Positions 19,891 to 31,971 of a stretch of 64,000 bases of DNA are shown here, in pieces; position 1 is the stretch's first letter, and the number at the start of each line of letters is the position of its first letter. The stretch is taken from assembly GCF_002355535.1 (NCBI RefSeq), contig NZ_AP017457.1:620001-684000 (forward strand). The letters are read 5' to 3'. The notes below the pieces were generated by a model. The model did not search any database and was not told the origin of the DNA. It was given only the letters and a program-made list of their open reading frames with translations. Both the position numbers and the translations under genes were made by a program. Source of the DNA: Aurantimicrobium minutum (lineage in GTDB: Bacteria; Actinomycetota; Actinomycetes; Actinomycetales; Microbacteriaceae).

Positions 19891-20786
19891 TATTTTTTAG
19901 CCTCATTTAGGAAAGCTTGAATGTGCTTGGCTGCGAAATCTGGAGCCTCATAATGAACAAGGTGTCCAACACCTTCGACTACTTCAATCTGCGCTCCTGG
20001 AATTCGTGACGCGAGAAGTTTCTGTTCTGGCAGTGCAGTGATGTCGTCCTTATCAGCAACGAGCATGAGCAATTCCTGATGAATTTTAGGAGCAAACATG
20101 CTGACGTCATTAGAAACGGAAGTTTCGAATGCTTCCAAAACTGAGTCCCGGGAGTCAAACAGGCTGAAATATTGATCGTGCTGTTCGTGAATCCACTGAC
20201 GTAAGTTTTTGTCTTCCGTCTTGGCCATGGTTTCACTCATGACCCGAACAATCAGTTTGTTTTTGAGTAACGCATAACCAGCACGTGCTGGCAGCGCAGC
20301 CGCTGCTTTGTAATAAAGAACTGCCAGACGAGTCATGATGCCGCGGGGACCTTTGAGTGCATTCGCAGCTATGGGATTAATCATTATTATTCTGCGCTGT
20401 GTAAGGCCCTGAGCGGTAGCACCACCAACAATAATTGAGCCAAAAGAATGCCCCAATACAACAACATCCTTGTCGGCACCGATTACCTCAAGAAACTGAA
20501 TGAGCCATCTGCTGAATGAGTCAATATTTGCTGGTGAAGGTAGCGCTTCTGAAAGACCAAAACCAGGTAAATCAGGTATGACGGCATGAACTCCAGGCCC
20601 CAATTCGGCAACGATGGGCTCTAAGCCGTGATGATCTCCACGAAATCCATGTATCAAAACCAATTGAAGTGGAGATGATGAGTCACCATATTCCCAATAA
20701 TCAGTTCTGAGGCCAGAGACGTCGACAGAAGCATGAACGGTTGGAATTTGTTCAAGCTTGTAAGCATAAGGAGATACAGCAGGCAT
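19890..20786 (-). CDS. Alpha/beta-fold hydrolase
   Basis: This 298-residue serine hydrolase has the oxyanion segment HGFRGDHHG, the nucleophile elbow GHSFGS, a candidate acid in LMLVADKDD and the catalytic histidine in GVGHLVHYE. The four elements are in canonical order, with a helical lid between them. No signal peptide is seen, so it is probably cytoplasmic. The substrate is unknown (ester, lactone or C-C bond). It is the first gene of a two-gene run with the glycosyltransferase and starts 7 nt after a TACACT box, which favours the ATG at 20786. Confidence 0.87.
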   Translation of the reverse strand: MPAVSPYAYKLEQIPTVHASVDVSGLRTDYWEYGDSSSPLQLVLIHGFRGDHHGLEPIVAELGPGVHAVIPDLPGFGLSEALPSPANIDSFSRWLIQFLEVIGADKDVVVLGHSFGSIIVGGATAQGLTQRRIIMINPIAANALKGPRGIMTRLAVLYYKAAAALPARAGYALLKNKLIVRVMSETMAKTEDKNLRQWIHEQHDQYFSLFDSRDSVLEAFETSVSNDVSMFAPKIHQELLMLVADKDDITALPEQKLLASRIPGAQIEVVEGVGHLVHYEAPDFAAKHIQAFLNEAKK

Positions 20787-20793
20787 TGCCTCA

Positions 20794-20799
20794 AGTGTA
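20794..20799 (-). promoter_or_regulatory. Likely -10 box of the hydrolase-glycosyltransferase transcript (leaderless)
   Basis: TACACT on the minus strand ends 7 nt before the ATG at 20786. No ribosome binding site is visible in those 7 nt. Confidence 0.45.
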
Positions 20800-20845
20800 G
20801 GCGCACCGAGCCTCTAAAGCCTGCTTGTCCGTCGGAGAACCTAAA

Positions 20846-21556
20846 GTGAATGACGTGACCAACACTGGATTGCCCGAATGGGCTAACGTAATTGCTGTTT
20901 TTGACACCGAAACGACGGGAATTGCCCCTGAGACGACACGTATCGTCTCAGCGAACGTCAGTGTCCTCAACCCTTATGGCGAGGTGGAAGAAGAGCATAA
21001 CTGGCTCATCGATTGTGGAATTGAAATTCCTGAGCAAGCAACGGCTGTGCATGGCATCACAACAGAACGCATGCGCTCAGAAGGCGCACCAGCTCCGGAC
21101 AGCATTTATGAGCTACTGACGATTATTTCAAGCTTTATGGATCAGGGAATTGGCGTGGTTGCATATAACGCTTCGTATGACTTCACGATTCTTGACCGGG
21201 AAGCAAAAAGATATGGGTTTGATCCACTTGAACTCCCCCGTCCAGTGATCGATCCCCTCATTATTGACAAGCAGGTCGATAAATACCGCAAGGGCAAAAG
21301 AACGTTAGAAGCCGCCGCTGCTCATTATGGTGTTGCGCTCACTGATGCCCATGATGCTGCGGCAGATGCGATTGCAGCTGGGCGCGTTGCCCATGCAATT
21401 GGGAAAAAGTACGCTGCGGACCTGGCTTTTCCCGCTGAAGAGCTACATGACCTCCAAGTCACCTGGGCTAAGGAACAAGCTGAAAGTTACGCCAACTGGC
21501 GCCGGAGTCAGAACCTACCTGTTTACCCAGGAGATGGAATGTGGCCCGTCAGATAG
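20846..21556 (+). CDS. DEDDh-type 3'-5' exonuclease (DNA polymerase III epsilon-like)
   Basis: The exonuclease domain shows all three acidic motifs: ExoI FDTETTG (D20 and E22), ExoII YNASYDFTILD and ExoIII DAHDAAADA (the histidine marks the DEDDh class). At 236 residues it is a stand-alone nuclease; actinobacterial genomes often have several such genes, so a role as proofreading subunit is uncertain. The GTG at 20846 is chosen because GGAGAA lies 6 nt upstream; a TTG seven codons earlier is in frame. A strong hairpin terminator follows. Confidence 0.9.
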   Translation: MNDVTNTGLPEWANVIAVFDTETTGIAPETTRIVSANVSVLNPYGEVEEEHNWLIDCGIEIPEQATAVHGITTERMRSEGAPAPDSIYELLTIISSFMDQGIGVVAYNASYDFTILDREAKRYGFDPLELPRPVIDPLIIDKQVDKYRKGKRTLEAAAAHYGVALTDAHDAAADAIAAGRVAHAIGKKYAADLAFPAEELHDLQVTWAKEQAESYANWRRSQNLPVYPGDGMWPVR

Positions 21557-21567
21557 CGCTCAACAGC

Positions 21568-21597
21568 AAAAAGCCCGGTCGCATGACCGGGCTTTTT
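21568..21597. terminator. Bidirectional intrinsic terminator
   Basis: A perfect 13-bp stem AAAAAGCCCGGTC / GACCGGGCTTTTT with a 4-nt loop gives U-runs on both strands. It lies between the ends of the exonuclease gene (plus) and rpmE2 (minus), so it can serve both. Confidence 0.92.
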
Positions 21598-21613
21598 AGT
21601 GAAAACTTGTGAA

Positions 21614-21865
21614 TTACTGACCGAAACCAGCAAAGCGCTTGTTGAACTTCTCCACACGTCCTGCAGAGTCCATGATGCGCTGCTTACCTGTGTAGAACGG
21701 GTGGGATGCACTGGAGATTTCAACGTCGATGACGGGGTATTCGTTACCATCGGTCCACTTAACAGTCTTTGAGCTGGTAGCGGTAGAACGTGTCAGGAAC
21801 GACTCGCCCGAAGCCAGGTCGTGAAAGACGACTGGTGCGTACTCGGGGTGGATGTCAGACTTCAT
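21614..21865 (-). CDS. rpmE2: 50S ribosomal protein L31, type B
   Basis: This is a component of the large ribosomal subunit. The 83-residue sequence begins [16 protein letters not shown] and contains HPFYTGKQR near the end, typical of L31. It lacks the CxxC zinc motif, which makes it the zinc-independent type B form; in many bacteria such forms replace the zinc form when zinc is short. The ATG at 21863-21865 has AAAGGAA 6 nt upstream. A frame 27 codons longer exists but lacks family similarity. It is a single-gene unit ending in the shared terminator. Confidence 0.95.
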   Translation of the reverse strand: MKSDIHPEYAPVVFHDLASGESFLTRSTATSSKTVKWTDGNEYPVIDVEISSASHPFYTGKQRIMDSAGRVEKFNKRFAGFGQ

Positions 21866-21960
21866 CGATATTTCCTTTAATTGACGTTGTTCATCAGACG
21901 ACGAACAAGAAGCTTTGTGCCAGCGCTTTTCAGCGGGCTGACTCACTATGTTATCAGAAA

Positions 21961-22746
21961 CTAGAGGGTTGCCTGCGCCGAGTATCGACCATCATTGGTG
22001 AATAGAGAAATTTTGACTCCAAACACGTCTGAAAGGTTCGCTTCCGTCAGTGTGGAATCAATTGGTCCTGCGTGAGCTGCGGTTCCATCCTTCATCAGAA
22101 GAACATGGGTAAACCCACGTGGAATCTCTTCAACATGGTGGGTCACCATGATGATTGCGGGAGCTGAGGGGTTTCCAGCAAAGTACCCCAACATCTGCAA
22201 AATTTCTTCACGCGAGCCCATATCTAGTCCAGCAGTCGGCTCATCGAGTAAAAGCAATTCCGGGTCGGTCATGATCGAGCGTGCAATTTGCATTCTCTTT
22301 GCTTCACCTTCAGAAAGTGAAACAAGAGTGCGATCGCTGAAACCTTCGAGACGCCACTCAGCAAGAACGCGTCGGGCACGCCGGATATCAATGTCTTCGA
22401 ACTGTTCACCACGACGTTCCGCAGCGGCATATGCCGCGGTGATAACAGCGTCCGAAACAGTTTCTGTTGGAGGGATTCGCTTGGCCATGCTTGAGGAGGC
22501 GTAGCCCACTCGAGGACGCAACCATTCGGGGTCTGCCGTGGCAAGATCTTCATCGAGAACGGTCACCTGTCCGCTGGTTGGGATGTCCCATCCAGCAGCC
22601 ATATCCAAAAGTGACGTTTTCCCAGCACCGTTAGCGCCAAGAATGATCCAGCGTTGGTCACTTGTCACATCCCAATTAAGGTCAGAAACAACGGAATGTC
22701 CGTCGCGGACAAGAGACGCGTGCGAAAACTTAAGAACCTGGACCAT
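21961..22746 (-). CDS. ABC transporter ATP-binding protein without an adjacent permease
   Basis: The 261-residue nucleotide-binding domain has Walker A GANGAGKT (37-44), a variant signature LSEGE in place of LSGGQ, Walker [13 protein letters not shown] and the switch histidine in VTHHVEE. No membrane partner is adjacent: the neighbours are rpmE2 and glgM. The family (single-domain ATPases resembling iron or lipid exporters) does not reveal a substrate. A TAGCAT box 6 nt before the ATG suggests a leaderless message. Confidence 0.85.
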   Translation of the reverse strand: MVQVLKFSHASLVRDGHSVVSDLNWDVTSDQRWIILGANGAGKTSLLDMAAGWDIPTSGQVTVLDEDLATADPEWLRPRVGYASSSMAKRIPPTETVSDAVITAAYAAAERRGEQFEDIDIRRARRVLAEWRLEGFSDRTLVSLSEGEAKRMQIARSIMTDPELLLLDEPTAGLDMGSREEILQMLGYFAGNPSAPAIIMVTHHVEEIPRGFTHVLLMKDGTAAHAGPIDSTLTEANLSDVFGVKISLFTNDGRYSAQATL

Positions 22747-22752
22747 GTCTCA

Positions 22753-22758
22753 ATGCTA
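22753..22758 (-). promoter_or_regulatory. Likely promoter of the orphan ABC ATPase gene (leaderless)
   Basis: TAGCAT ends 6 nt before the ATG at 22746. A TTAGTT element lies 17 nt further upstream as a plausible -35. No ribosome binding site is present. Confidence 0.45.
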
Positions 22759-22766
22759 ACGACTAG

Positions 22767-23951
22767 TTATGCGCGAACTAAGTTGTAAATAGACCGTGTT
22801 TGCTCTGCTATTGCCGCCCAGTCGAAGTGTGTGCGTGCTCGTTCGCGAGCAGCAACACCCATACGACGAGCCCGGTCAATATCCGAGACAGCATTAATCA
22901 TTGCCCGGGCTAAATCAGAGACATATTTTTCCGGATTTAGAGGGGTACCAGTGCCATCTTGAAGTTGTTCAATAGGAACTAACCAACCCGTTTCTCCGTC
23001 TGCAATAACTTCCGGAATTCCTCCAGTAGCTGTTCCCACCACCGGTATTCCACAGGCCATGGCTTCTAAATTGACGATTCCGAGAGGTTCATAAATGGAG
23101 GGACATACGAAAGCAGTGGCTGAGGTCAAAATGGCTGCAAGCTCGTGTCGGGGCAGATGATCAGGAATCCAGATAACTCCAGAACGTTCCTTCTGCAGTA
23201 GAGAAACCCTGAGTTCTACTTCTTGCTTGATTTCCTCAGTGTCTGGTGCTCCTGCACACAAAATCAACTGAACATCCTCCGGAAGAGCTTGAGCTGCCTC
23301 TAGTAAATAGGGCAAACCCTTTTGGCGAGTAATTCTTCCAACAAAAACAATGGAAGGGCGGGACGAATCAATCCCCCACCTCTCCAAGAGTTCAGGATTA
23401 GATGTTGGAGCCCATGCCTGAACATCAATTCCGTTGTGAATGACGTGCACTTTGTTGGGATCGATATCGGGGTAACTTCGCAATATATCCAAACGCATGC
23501 CGCCGGAAACAGCAATTACCGCATTTGCACTCTCATATGCGCTGCGTTCTATGGAGCTGGAAACTTTGTATCCACCGCCGAGCTGTTCTGCTTTCCACGG
23601 CCTCAAAGGCTCCAGACTGTGGGCGGTGATGACGTGAGGAATTCCATGCAATTGTTGAGAAAGCCGTCCAGCTTCATTTGCATACCAGGTGTGCGAATGA
23701 ACGATATCTGCACCCACGGTGTCATTTGCCATCAGGAGATTCACGCCAATGGTCTGCAATGCCGCATTAGCCGAATGAAGTTCTTGAGGAACCAGGTAGC
23801 TTGTCACATCAGCTTCATCACGAACCGAACCAAAGCAGCGAACGTGAATCTCATCACTTGCGCGCAAAGCCTTTACCAATTCAGCAACGTGAACACCGGC
23901 ACCGCCATAAATCTCAGGCGGATATTCCTTGGTAAGCAAATCAACGCGCAT
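22767..23951 (-). CDS. glgM: Glycogen synthase, actinobacterial GlgA/GlgM type
   Basis: This 394-residue GT4-family enzyme elongates or primes alpha-1,4-glucan from ADP-glucose. In actinobacteria this group (annotated glgA or glgM) makes maltose-1-phosphate for the GlgE pathway. Landmarks are EIYGGAGVHV at the N-terminal glycine loop, HSHTWYA and TAHSLEPLRPWK in the acceptor domain, VGRITRQKG between domains, and the donor-site segment IYEPLGIVNLEAMACGIPVV. It is transcribed divergently from glgC over a 95-nt spacer. A TAACGT box lies 7 nt before the ATG, so a leaderless message is possible. Confidence 0.9.
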   Translation of the reverse strand: MRVDLLTKEYPPEIYGGAGVHVAELVKALRASDEIHVRCFGSVRDEADVTSYLVPQELHSANAALQTIGVNLLMANDTVGADIVHSHTWYANEAGRLSQQLHGIPHVITAHSLEPLRPWKAEQLGGGYKVSSSIERSAYESANAVIAVSGGMRLDILRSYPDIDPNKVHVIHNGIDVQAWAPTSNPELLERWGIDSSRPSIVFVGRITRQKGLPYLLEAAQALPEDVQLILCAGAPDTEEIKQEVELRVSLLQKERSGVIWIPDHLPRHELAAILTSATAFVCPSIYEPLGIVNLEAMACGIPVVGTATGGIPEVIADGETGWLVPIEQLQDGTGTPLNPEKYVSDLARAMINAVSDIDRARRMGVAARERARTHFDWAAIAEQTRSIYNLVRA

Positions 23952-24034
23952 GACAATGACGTTATCTCACCTTCAAATAGTTATCGAACGTAACGTTGAA
24001 AAATTTATGTTGCTAAACCGTTACCTTGTTGCCC

Positions 24035-24040
24035 TACTGT
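24035..24040 (+). promoter_or_regulatory. Likely -10 box of glgC-serB (leaderless)
   Basis: TACTGT ends 6 nt before the glgC ATG at 24047, and TTGCTA lies 19 nt upstream as a weak -35. The 95-nt glgM-glgC spacer therefore probably holds two divergent promoters. Confidence 0.5.
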
Positions 24041-24046
24041 TGAGAA

Positions 24047-25285
24047 ATGGCCAAGAAGGTTTTTGGAATTGTTCTCGCTGGCGGCGAGGGCAAAAGACTA
24101 ATGCCCCTGACCGAGGACAGGGCAAAGCCCGCAGTCCCTTTTGGTGGGCAATACCGTCTCGTTGATTTTGCGATTTCGAATCTGATTAATTCAGGGCTTC
24201 GCCAAATTGTGGTCCTTACGCAATACAAATCACATTCACTGGACCGTCACGTCTCCCAAACGTGGAGAATGTCTGGTCTTCTTGGCTCTTACGTTGCCTC
24301 CGTTCCAGCACAACAACGCTTAGGAAAGAGATGGTTTTCGGGTAGCGCAGATGCCATCTTGCAAAGTTTGAACCTCATCCGTGACGAAAAACCTGACATT
24401 GTCGTTGTTGTTGGCGCCGATCACGTTTACCGCATGGATTTTGATCAGATGATTCAAGCCCACATTGAATCAGGACGCAAAGCCACTGTTGCCGCTATTC
24501 GCCAACCGATTCGTCTAGCTGATCAGTTCGGTGTCATCGAAGTCGATGACAAGGACGTGACAAAGATTTCCAGATTCCGTGAAAAGCCAACCGATGCAGT
24601 GGGGCTGCCAGACAATCCTGGTGAAGTTCTTGTATCCATGGGTAACTACGTGTTTGACGCAGATGCCCTTATTGAAGCCGTTGAACGAGATGGTGAATTA
24701 TCAGATTCAAACCACGATATGGGTGGAGACATCATTCCCTATTTCGTGAGTGAAGATCAGGCCGGAGTCTACGACTTCCAACGTAATGATGTTCCAGGGT
24801 CGACTGATCGCGACAAGTATTACTGGCGCGATGTGGGAAGCATCGAAAGTTTCTTTGACGCACACATGGATTTGATCTCCACCCTGCCCGTCTTCAACCT
24901 ATACAACACTGAGTGGCCGATTTACTCTATGCAGGTCAACTCTCCCCCAGCCAAGTTTGTTCGTGATGCACGAGGACGCGTCGGAGCAACAATTGATTCT
25001 GTCGTCTCATTGGGGTCTTTGTTATCTGGTGCTCACATTGAACGCAGTGTTCTGGGTCCTTGGTGTCAGGTTGATTCAGGTGCGAGTATCCACGACTCCA
25101 TCGTTTTTGATCATGTCAATGTTGGTCAGGACGTTGAAATTCGCCGAGCTATTCTTGATAAGGAAGTCGTTGTTGAACCCGGTGCAAAAATCGGTGTTGA
25201 TCACGAACGCGATAAAGCACGAGGGTTCACAGTTACTGAATCTGGAATCACCGTCGTGGGCAAGGGAGTACGAGTAACACCATGA
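24047..25285 (+). CDS. glgC: Glucose-1-phosphate adenylyltransferase (ADP-glucose pyrophosphorylase)
   Basis: GlgC makes ADP-glucose from ATP and glucose-1-phosphate, the committed step of glycogen synthesis. The 412-residue protein begins with the nucleotidyltransferase signature [20 protein letters not shown], followed by [14 protein letters not shown]. The substrate-site segment [12 protein letters not shown] and the C-terminal left-handed beta-helix repeats ([19 protein letters not shown]) are also present. Length is typical. serB overlaps its stop by 4 nt (ATGA), and glgM is divergent, so product and consuming enzyme are encoded back to back. Confidence 0.97.
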   Translation: MAKKVFGIVLAGGEGKRLMPLTEDRAKPAVPFGGQYRLVDFAISNLINSGLRQIVVLTQYKSHSLDRHVSQTWRMSGLLGSYVASVPAQQRLGKRWFSGSADAILQSLNLIRDEKPDIVVVVGADHVYRMDFDQMIQAHIESGRKATVAAIRQPIRLADQFGVIEVDDKDVTKISRFREKPTDAVGLPDNPGEVLVSMGNYVFDADALIEAVERDGELSDSNHDMGGDIIPYFVSEDQAGVYDFQRNDVPGSTDRDKYYWRDVGSIESFFDAHMDLISTLPVFNLYNTEWPIYSMQVNSPPAKFVRDARGRVGATIDSVVSLGSLLSGAHIERSVLGPWCQVDSGASIHDSIVFDHVNVGQDVEIRRAILDKEVVVEPGAKIGVDHERDKARGFTVTESGITVVGKGVRVTP

Positions 25286-25950
25286 TTGAAGGCCGTATCG
25301 ATTTCACCGCTACGGACTCAACTCGGTACCTCGTAGTTCTCGACGTTGACTCAACGTTGATAGAAAACGAAGCTATTGAACTGTTAGCTGAGGAAGCAGG
25401 TTCACTAGAGCTCGTCGCTGCTGTAACGGAGCGTGCAATGCGTGGCGAGCTTGATTTTGCTGAGAGTTTGCGAGAGAGAGTTGCCACTCTTGCAGGATTA
25501 CCCTCCTCGGTCTTTGATACTGTCCGATCACGAATTACAGTCACCGCAGGTGCAGAGATACTCATTAAACGAATACAGGAACTCGGCGGCACAGTAGGAG
25601 TGGTAAGTGGTGGTTTTCACGAACTCCTCGATCCGCTCGCACAGCAACTTGGCTTAGATAAGTGGAAAGCAAATCGTTTAGAAGTTATAGATGGAGTTCT
25701 GACCGGCAACGTCCTAGGACACATCATTGACGCAGATGCTAAAGCGGATGCTCTGCGCCAATGGGCTGAAGAAACCTCAACTCCCCTATCGCACACTGTA
25801 GCCATCGGAGATGGGGCAAACGACCTCAAAATGATGGAAGCAGCTGGTCTGGGAATAGCTTTCTGCGCAAAGCCAATAGTTCAAGAAAGTGCTGATGTGT
25901 CCTTGAACGAACGAGACCTCAGCAAAGCCTTGGGGCTAATTGGGCTTTAG
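25282..25950 (+). CDS. serB: Phosphoserine phosphatase
   Basis: SerB removes phosphate from phosphoserine, the last step of serine synthesis. HAD motif I is [11 protein letters not shown] (nucleophile D21, acid D23), followed by the SerB cap segment [17 protein letters not shown], motif [10 protein letters not shown] and motif [24 protein letters not shown]. The 222-residue length means it lacks the N-terminal ACT domains of some SerB proteins. It is translationally coupled to glgC (ATGA) and converges on fabG, sharing the tetranucleotide TTAG. Confidence 0.94.
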   Translation: MIEGRIDFTATDSTRYLVVLDVDSTLIENEAIELLAEEAGSLELVAAVTERAMRGELDFAESLRERVATLAGLPSSVFDTVRSRITVTAGAEILIKRIQELGGTVGVVSGGFHELLDPLAQQLGLDKWKANRLEVIDGVLTGNVLGHIIDADAKADALRQWAEETSTPLSHTVAIGDGANDLKMMEAAGLGIAFCAKPIVQESADVSLNERDLSKALGLIGL

Positions 25951-26654
25951 TGCCCCATACCTAATCCACCATCAACAGGAATCACAGCTCCAGAGATATA
26001 ACCTGAGTCATCAGAAGCAAGCCAGGCACACACTTTGGCTACCTCAGAGGGTTGAGCAAAGCGTCCAGCGGGAATGTTCTTTTTATATTGTTCTTGCTGT
26101 TCCTCGGGTAGTGCTGCTGTCATATCCGTCTCAATGAAGCCAGGTGCAACAACGTTCGCGGTAATTCCACGTGCGCCTAATTCACGAGTAAGCGAACGTG
26201 CCATACCCACCAGTGCGCTCTTGGAAGAGGAGTAGTTAACCTGGCCGGCCGAGCCATAAAGTCCCACAACAGATGAAATCAAAATGATGCGACCGAAACG
26301 TGCCTTTAACATGCCCTTGATCGCACGCTTGACTACTTTGAAGGTTCCTCCGAGATTGGTATCAACGACGGAATCAAACTCTTCGTCCGTCATTCGCATC
26401 ACAAGGGTGTCTTTAGTAATGCCAGCATTGGCAACGAGAACTTCTACTGGGCCAAGTTTCTCTTCAACTTCTGCATATGCAGAATCAAGTGAAGACCCAT
26501 CAGTAACATCTGCTCGAACAGTAAGCGAACCGGCAGGACCTTCACCAGAACGTGCTGTGACAGCTACACGATGACCCTGGGCGATGAATTCCTCCGCAAG
26601 GGCATATCCAATGCCTCTGTTTCCACCAGTAATGAGCACTGTACGAACGGTCAC
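25947..26654 (-). CDS. fabG: 3-oxoacyl-ACP reductase-like SDR
   Basis: This 235-residue short-chain dehydrogenase has the NADPH motif TGGNRGIG near the N-terminus, NAGIT after it, and the catalytic Ser-Tyr-Lys in ISSVVG and YSSSK. C-terminal features (PGFIETDMT, then SGAVIPVDGG) match the FabG group that reduces 3-oxoacyl-ACP in fatty-acid synthesis, but other SDR roles cannot be excluded because no other fab gene is adjacent. The GTG at 26652-26654 is chosen over an ATG seven codons upstream because AGGAGG lies 4 nt before the GTG. Confidence 0.88.
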   Translation of the reverse strand: MTVRTVLITGGNRGIGYALAEEFIAQGHRVAVTARSGEGPAGSLTVRADVTDGSSLDSAYAEVEEKLGPVEVLVANAGITKDTLVMRMTDEEFDSVVDTNLGGTFKVVKRAIKGMLKARFGRIILISSVVGLYGSAGQVNYSSSKSALVGMARSLTRELGARGITANVVAPGFIETDMTAALPEEQQEQYKKNIPAGRFAQPSEVAKVCAWLASDDSGYISGAVIPVDGGLGMGH

Positions 26655-26734
26655 ATTTCCTCCTATTGGATGCATCGAATGCCAGCTTAGTCGTAGGCTA
26701 GTAGCACCACATCAACCTTGGAGTAGTGCTGGCA

Positions 26735-27006
26735 ATGAAGAAGAAACTTCAGTCCGCAACAACCCTTCCACCATCCCCCGCTGACGAGCGGCGAATTCGG
26801 ATGGTCAAGTACACCATCGCTATGAGTATTCGCATGGTTTGCATCATTGGAATGCTCTTTGTTTCAGGCTGGTGGCTTGTCGTCTTTGCAGCAGGAGCAA
26901 TTGTGCTTCCCTATTTCGCCATGATTGCTGCAAACGTCAAGATGGCGCCTAAAACCTCTATTGTTGAGCGCCCTAGCACCATCGTGCTCTATCAAGAAAA
27001 GCAGTC

Positions 27007-27010
<4 letters not shown>
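26735..27010 (+). CDS. DUF3099-family small membrane protein
   Basis: The protein has about 91 residues: a polar N-terminus, two adjacent hydrophobic helices (about residues 24-44 and 46-65) and a short charged tail ending LYQEKQS. It matches the actinobacterial DUF3099 pattern; function is unknown. The ATG at 26735 has GGAG 11 nt upstream, and a GTG at 26726 is an alternative start. A TAGGCT box at 26693-26698 is a likely promoter. The TTG start of the SURF1 gene overlaps its stop, so it may work with SURF1 in cytochrome oxidase biogenesis; this is inference only. Confidence 0.8.
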
Positions 27011-29639
<2,629 letters not shown>

Positions 29640-29656
29640 TCAGCCAACGGGCATCT

Positions 29657-29694
29657 CCGCGACGAGTGAGGCCTAATAAATGGACTCGTCGCGG
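29657..29694 (-). promoter_or_regulatory. Hairpin of a LEU-type attenuator or pseudoknot element upstream of leuA
   Basis: A perfect 11-bp inverted repeat (CCGCGACGAGT at 29684-29694 in RNA order, ACTCGTCGCGG at 29657-29667) with a 16-nt loop lies between the leucine codons of the leader peptide and the leuA ribosome binding site. The 5' arm lies within the leader coding sequence, three nucleotides after the last leucine-proximal codons. The 3' arm can also pair, with one G-G mismatch over nine positions, to the leuA Shine-Dalgarno region CGCGAGGAG. A conserved LEU element upstream of leuA is known in actinobacteria; this match rests on position and structure. Confidence 0.8.
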
Positions 29695-29723
29695 CAACTA
29701 AGAAGAAGCAGACCAGTGGACAT
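29673..29723 (-). CDS. Leucine leader peptide of leuA
   Basis: A 16-codon frame encodes MSTGLLLLSCRDESIY with four consecutive leucine codons (CTG CTT CTT CTT). Such peptides sense leucyl-tRNA supply: ribosomes stall on the leucine run when leucine is short and change folding of the downstream RNA. The ATG lies 6 nt after a TAGCCT box, so the transcript probably begins at or next to this codon, with no ribosome binding site. The leuA start is 58 nt beyond the leader stop. Confidence 0.8.
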   Translation of the reverse strand: MSTGLLLLSCRDESIY

Positions 29724-29729
29724 ATTTCT

Positions 29730-29758
29730 AGGCTAGCACTTGCGCTTTAGAAGCCCAA
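29730..29758 (-). promoter_or_regulatory. Promoter of the leuA leader transcript
   Basis: TTGGGC (29753-29758) and TAGCCT (29730-29735) are separated by exactly 17 bp, and the leader ATG follows 6 nt later. The -35 box overlaps the final codons of era. leuA can therefore be expressed independently of the upstream heat-shock run. Confidence 0.7.
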
Positions 29759-30676
29759 TCGCTGAAGTAGTTTGGGGTCTCGCTGCCAATCTTTGGCAAC
29801 CTTTACTCGCAGAGATAAAAATACTTTCTTACCGACTACGGGCTCGATCGCTGCTCTGGAGCGTTGACCGATGTCTTTGAGTCGCTCTCCGCCAGAACCG
29901 ATGATGATTCCTTTTTGACTGTCGCGCTCGACGAAAACATTGGCGTAAATTTCGAGAAGATCCTTATCCTCCCGTTCGATCATGTCGTCGATAGTTACAG
30001 CAAGGGAATGCGGGAGTTCTTCATGAACTCCTTCAAGAATGGTCTCTCGAATGAGTTCAGAAATACGCTTTTCAATCCCCTCATCTGTGTTGGTTTCATC
30101 AGGATAAAGTGGCTGCCCCAGTGGCAGGAGTTGAATGAGCTCATCTGCAAGAAGATCAACCTGATCGTTGCCAACAGCTGAAACTGGAATTATTGTTGCC
30201 CAGTCTCGCAGTTCTTGAACTTGCATGAGCCTTTCGGCTGTTTGCGCTTTGGAAGCAACATCTGTCTTAGTGATGACAGCTATTTTGATGGCCCGGGGAT
30301 ACTTGTCCAATTGTTCGTTGATAAAACGATCACCTGGGCCGATGGGTTCATCAGCCGGAAAACACATTCCAATCACATCAACATCCCCGAGTGTTGCCTG
30401 AACGAGGGCATTCAAGCGTTCACCCAGTAGTGTTCTAGGACGGTGAATTCCTGGGGTGTCTACCAGAATCAGTTGACCGGTTGGACGGTTCGTAATTCCT
30501 CTGATTGTGTGACGGGTAGTTTGTGGCTTGGAGGAGGTAATGGCGACCTTTTCACCGACAAGGGCGTTTGTCAATGTGGATTTGCCCACGTTAGGGCGTC
30601 CAACCAGGGAGACGAAACCAGATCGAAATTCACCTGAGCTTTCTTCACGCTTTGATGCTTTGGGTGGTCTCGCCAT
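29747..30676 (-). CDS. era: GTPase Era
   Basis: Era is an essential GTPase for 16S rRNA and 30S maturation. The 309-residue protein has G1 GRPNVGKST (26-34), the switch-I region QTTRH, G3 DTPGIH, G4 TKTD, and a C-terminal KH RNA-binding domain with IIIGSGGERLKDIG. Its start overlaps the stop of the CNNM/CBS protein gene (TAATG). It is the last gene of the hrcA-dnaJ-rsmE-HIT-phoH-ybeY-CNNM-era run, and ybeY and era both serve 16S rRNA processing. The leuA promoter begins within its last codons. Confidence 0.97.
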   Translation of the reverse strand: MARPPKASKREESSGEFRSGFVSLVGRPNVGKSTLTNALVGEKVAITSSKPQTTRHTIRGITNRPTGQLILVDTPGIHRPRTLLGERLNALVQATLGDVDVIGMCFPADEPIGPGDRFINEQLDKYPRAIKIAVITKTDVASKAQTAERLMQVQELRDWATIIPVSAVGNDQVDLLADELIQLLPLGQPLYPDETNTDEGIEKRISELIRETILEGVHEELPHSLAVTIDDMIEREDKDLLEIYANVFVERDSQKGIIIGSGGERLKDIGQRSRAAIEPVVGKKVFLSLRVKVAKDWQRDPKLLQRLGF

Positions 30677-31971
30677 TATTCATCCTGTTCTGAAAATGCA
30701 TTGAGGGCATCAATGAGATCTTGATCGCGTTCTACAACTACTCGGGTTACACGCTTTCTGTGTGAGCCACTCACATCAGCGGTAATGATCAATCCGCTCA
30801 CGGTAACGCTATCTCCTACAACAGGGAGTCTGCCAAGCTCTTTTGCCAGCAATCCACCAACAGAGTCAACATCTTCATCATCGAGTTCAAGCCCAAAGAG
30901 TTCGCCTAATTCATCCAGTGGTAGACGTGTGGCCACGCGGTAAGTGTTCTCATGAATCTGCTCAACATCTGGGGCGCCTCGATCATGCTCATCAGAAATA
31001 TCGCCAACGAGTTCCTCAATAAGATCCTCGAGAGTCACCAGGCCTGCAATGCCTCCGTGTTCGTCCACGACTAATGCCATGTGAATAGATTCGGTTTGCA
31101 TCTGTTTGAGTGTGTCATCCACCTTCTTTGATTCAGGCACAAACATTGCAGGTCGTGCCAAATCAATAAGTTTGCCTTCTGCAAAGTTTTCAGGGTGTTC
31201 GAACATTCGACGAGAAACATCACGAAGATTGAGCACGCCGACAATGTCATCGATTTCTTCACCAATGATTGGCACTCGAGAGTAACCGGATTCATGGAAC
31301 AACTTTGCAGCATCACTCAGTGATGCATGTGAGTCGATTGTGACCATATCTGTTCGAGGAATCATGACCTCTCGCGCAATGGTCTCTCCCCATTCGAAGA
31401 TGGAATGAATGAGCTCCCGTTCGTCGCTCTCCAACACATCATGCTTCACGGCTTCGTCAACCATACTCAGAAGCTGTTCTTCAGAGGCAAAGGATGTTGT
31501 GCCTGGACGACCTGGAGTGACTTTATCTCCCATGGTGACAAGAAAGTTCGCCAAAGGCCCCAGAATGACGCGAAAGAAATGAATGAGTGGCGCAGAAACA
31601 CTCAATACTTTTTCAGGATGCACTCGACCCACAGACCGTGGACTTGAACCGGCCAAAACAAAGCTGGCGATAGACATCACCAAAATAGCTAACAGCAGAG
31701 CTGCCCAATACGGCAGACCTAACGACACTAGAGCCAGTGTGACGATAACGGCGGCAGCTGTTTCGGCAAGAATTCTCACAAATGTTGTGACTGTCCGGTG
31801 AGGTCCTACATCACGTGAAATTGCGACAAGAGATCGTTGCGCACGACGTCCTTGAGCGGCTTGACGAAAATCTTCTGACGACATCACACCCATTGCAGAT
31901 TCGCTGGCAGCCATCAACCCGCCGAAGCCAATCAGCGCAATCATGCCGAGAATGGTGAGGAAAATTGTCAC
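30676..31971 (-). CDS. CNNM / CBS-domain membrane protein (HlyC/CorC family)
   Basis: The 431-residue protein has an N-terminal CNNM (DUF21) membrane domain with three to four helices in the first about 165 residues. Two CBS domains follow (from [11 protein letters not shown] to about residue 315, including [23 protein letters not shown]), and a C-terminal CorC/HlyC transporter-associated domain comes last. Such proteins are linked to magnesium or cobalt export and to ribosome-related loci; 'hemolysin' in older names is not supported by function. It starts with GTG overlapping the ybeY stop (GTGA). Confidence 0.9.
   Translation of the reverse strand: MTIFLTILGMIALIGFGGLMAASESAMGVMSSEDFRQAAQGRRAQRSLVAISRDVGPHRTVTTFVRILAETAAAVIVTLALVSLGLPYWAALLLAILVMSIASFVLAGSSPRSVGRVHPEKVLSVSAPLIHFFRVILGPLANFLVTMGDKVTPGRPGTTSFASEEQLLSMVDEAVKHDVLESDERELIHSIFEWGETIAREVMIPRTDMVTIDSHASLSDAAKLFHESGYSRVPIIGEEIDDIVGVLNLRDVSRRMFEHPENFAEGKLIDLARPAMFVPESKKVDDTLKQMQTESIHMALVVDEHGGIAGLVTLEDLIEELVGDISDEHDRGAPDVEQIHENTYRVATRLPLDELGELFGLELDDEDVDSVGGLLAKELGRLPVVGDSVTVSGLIITADVSGSHRKRVTRVVVERDQDLIDALNAFSEQDE

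Noticed and set aside
23322-23993. 223-codon plus-strand frame opposite glgM
   Set aside because: It is fully antisense to a well-conserved glycogen synthase and has no recognisable domain.
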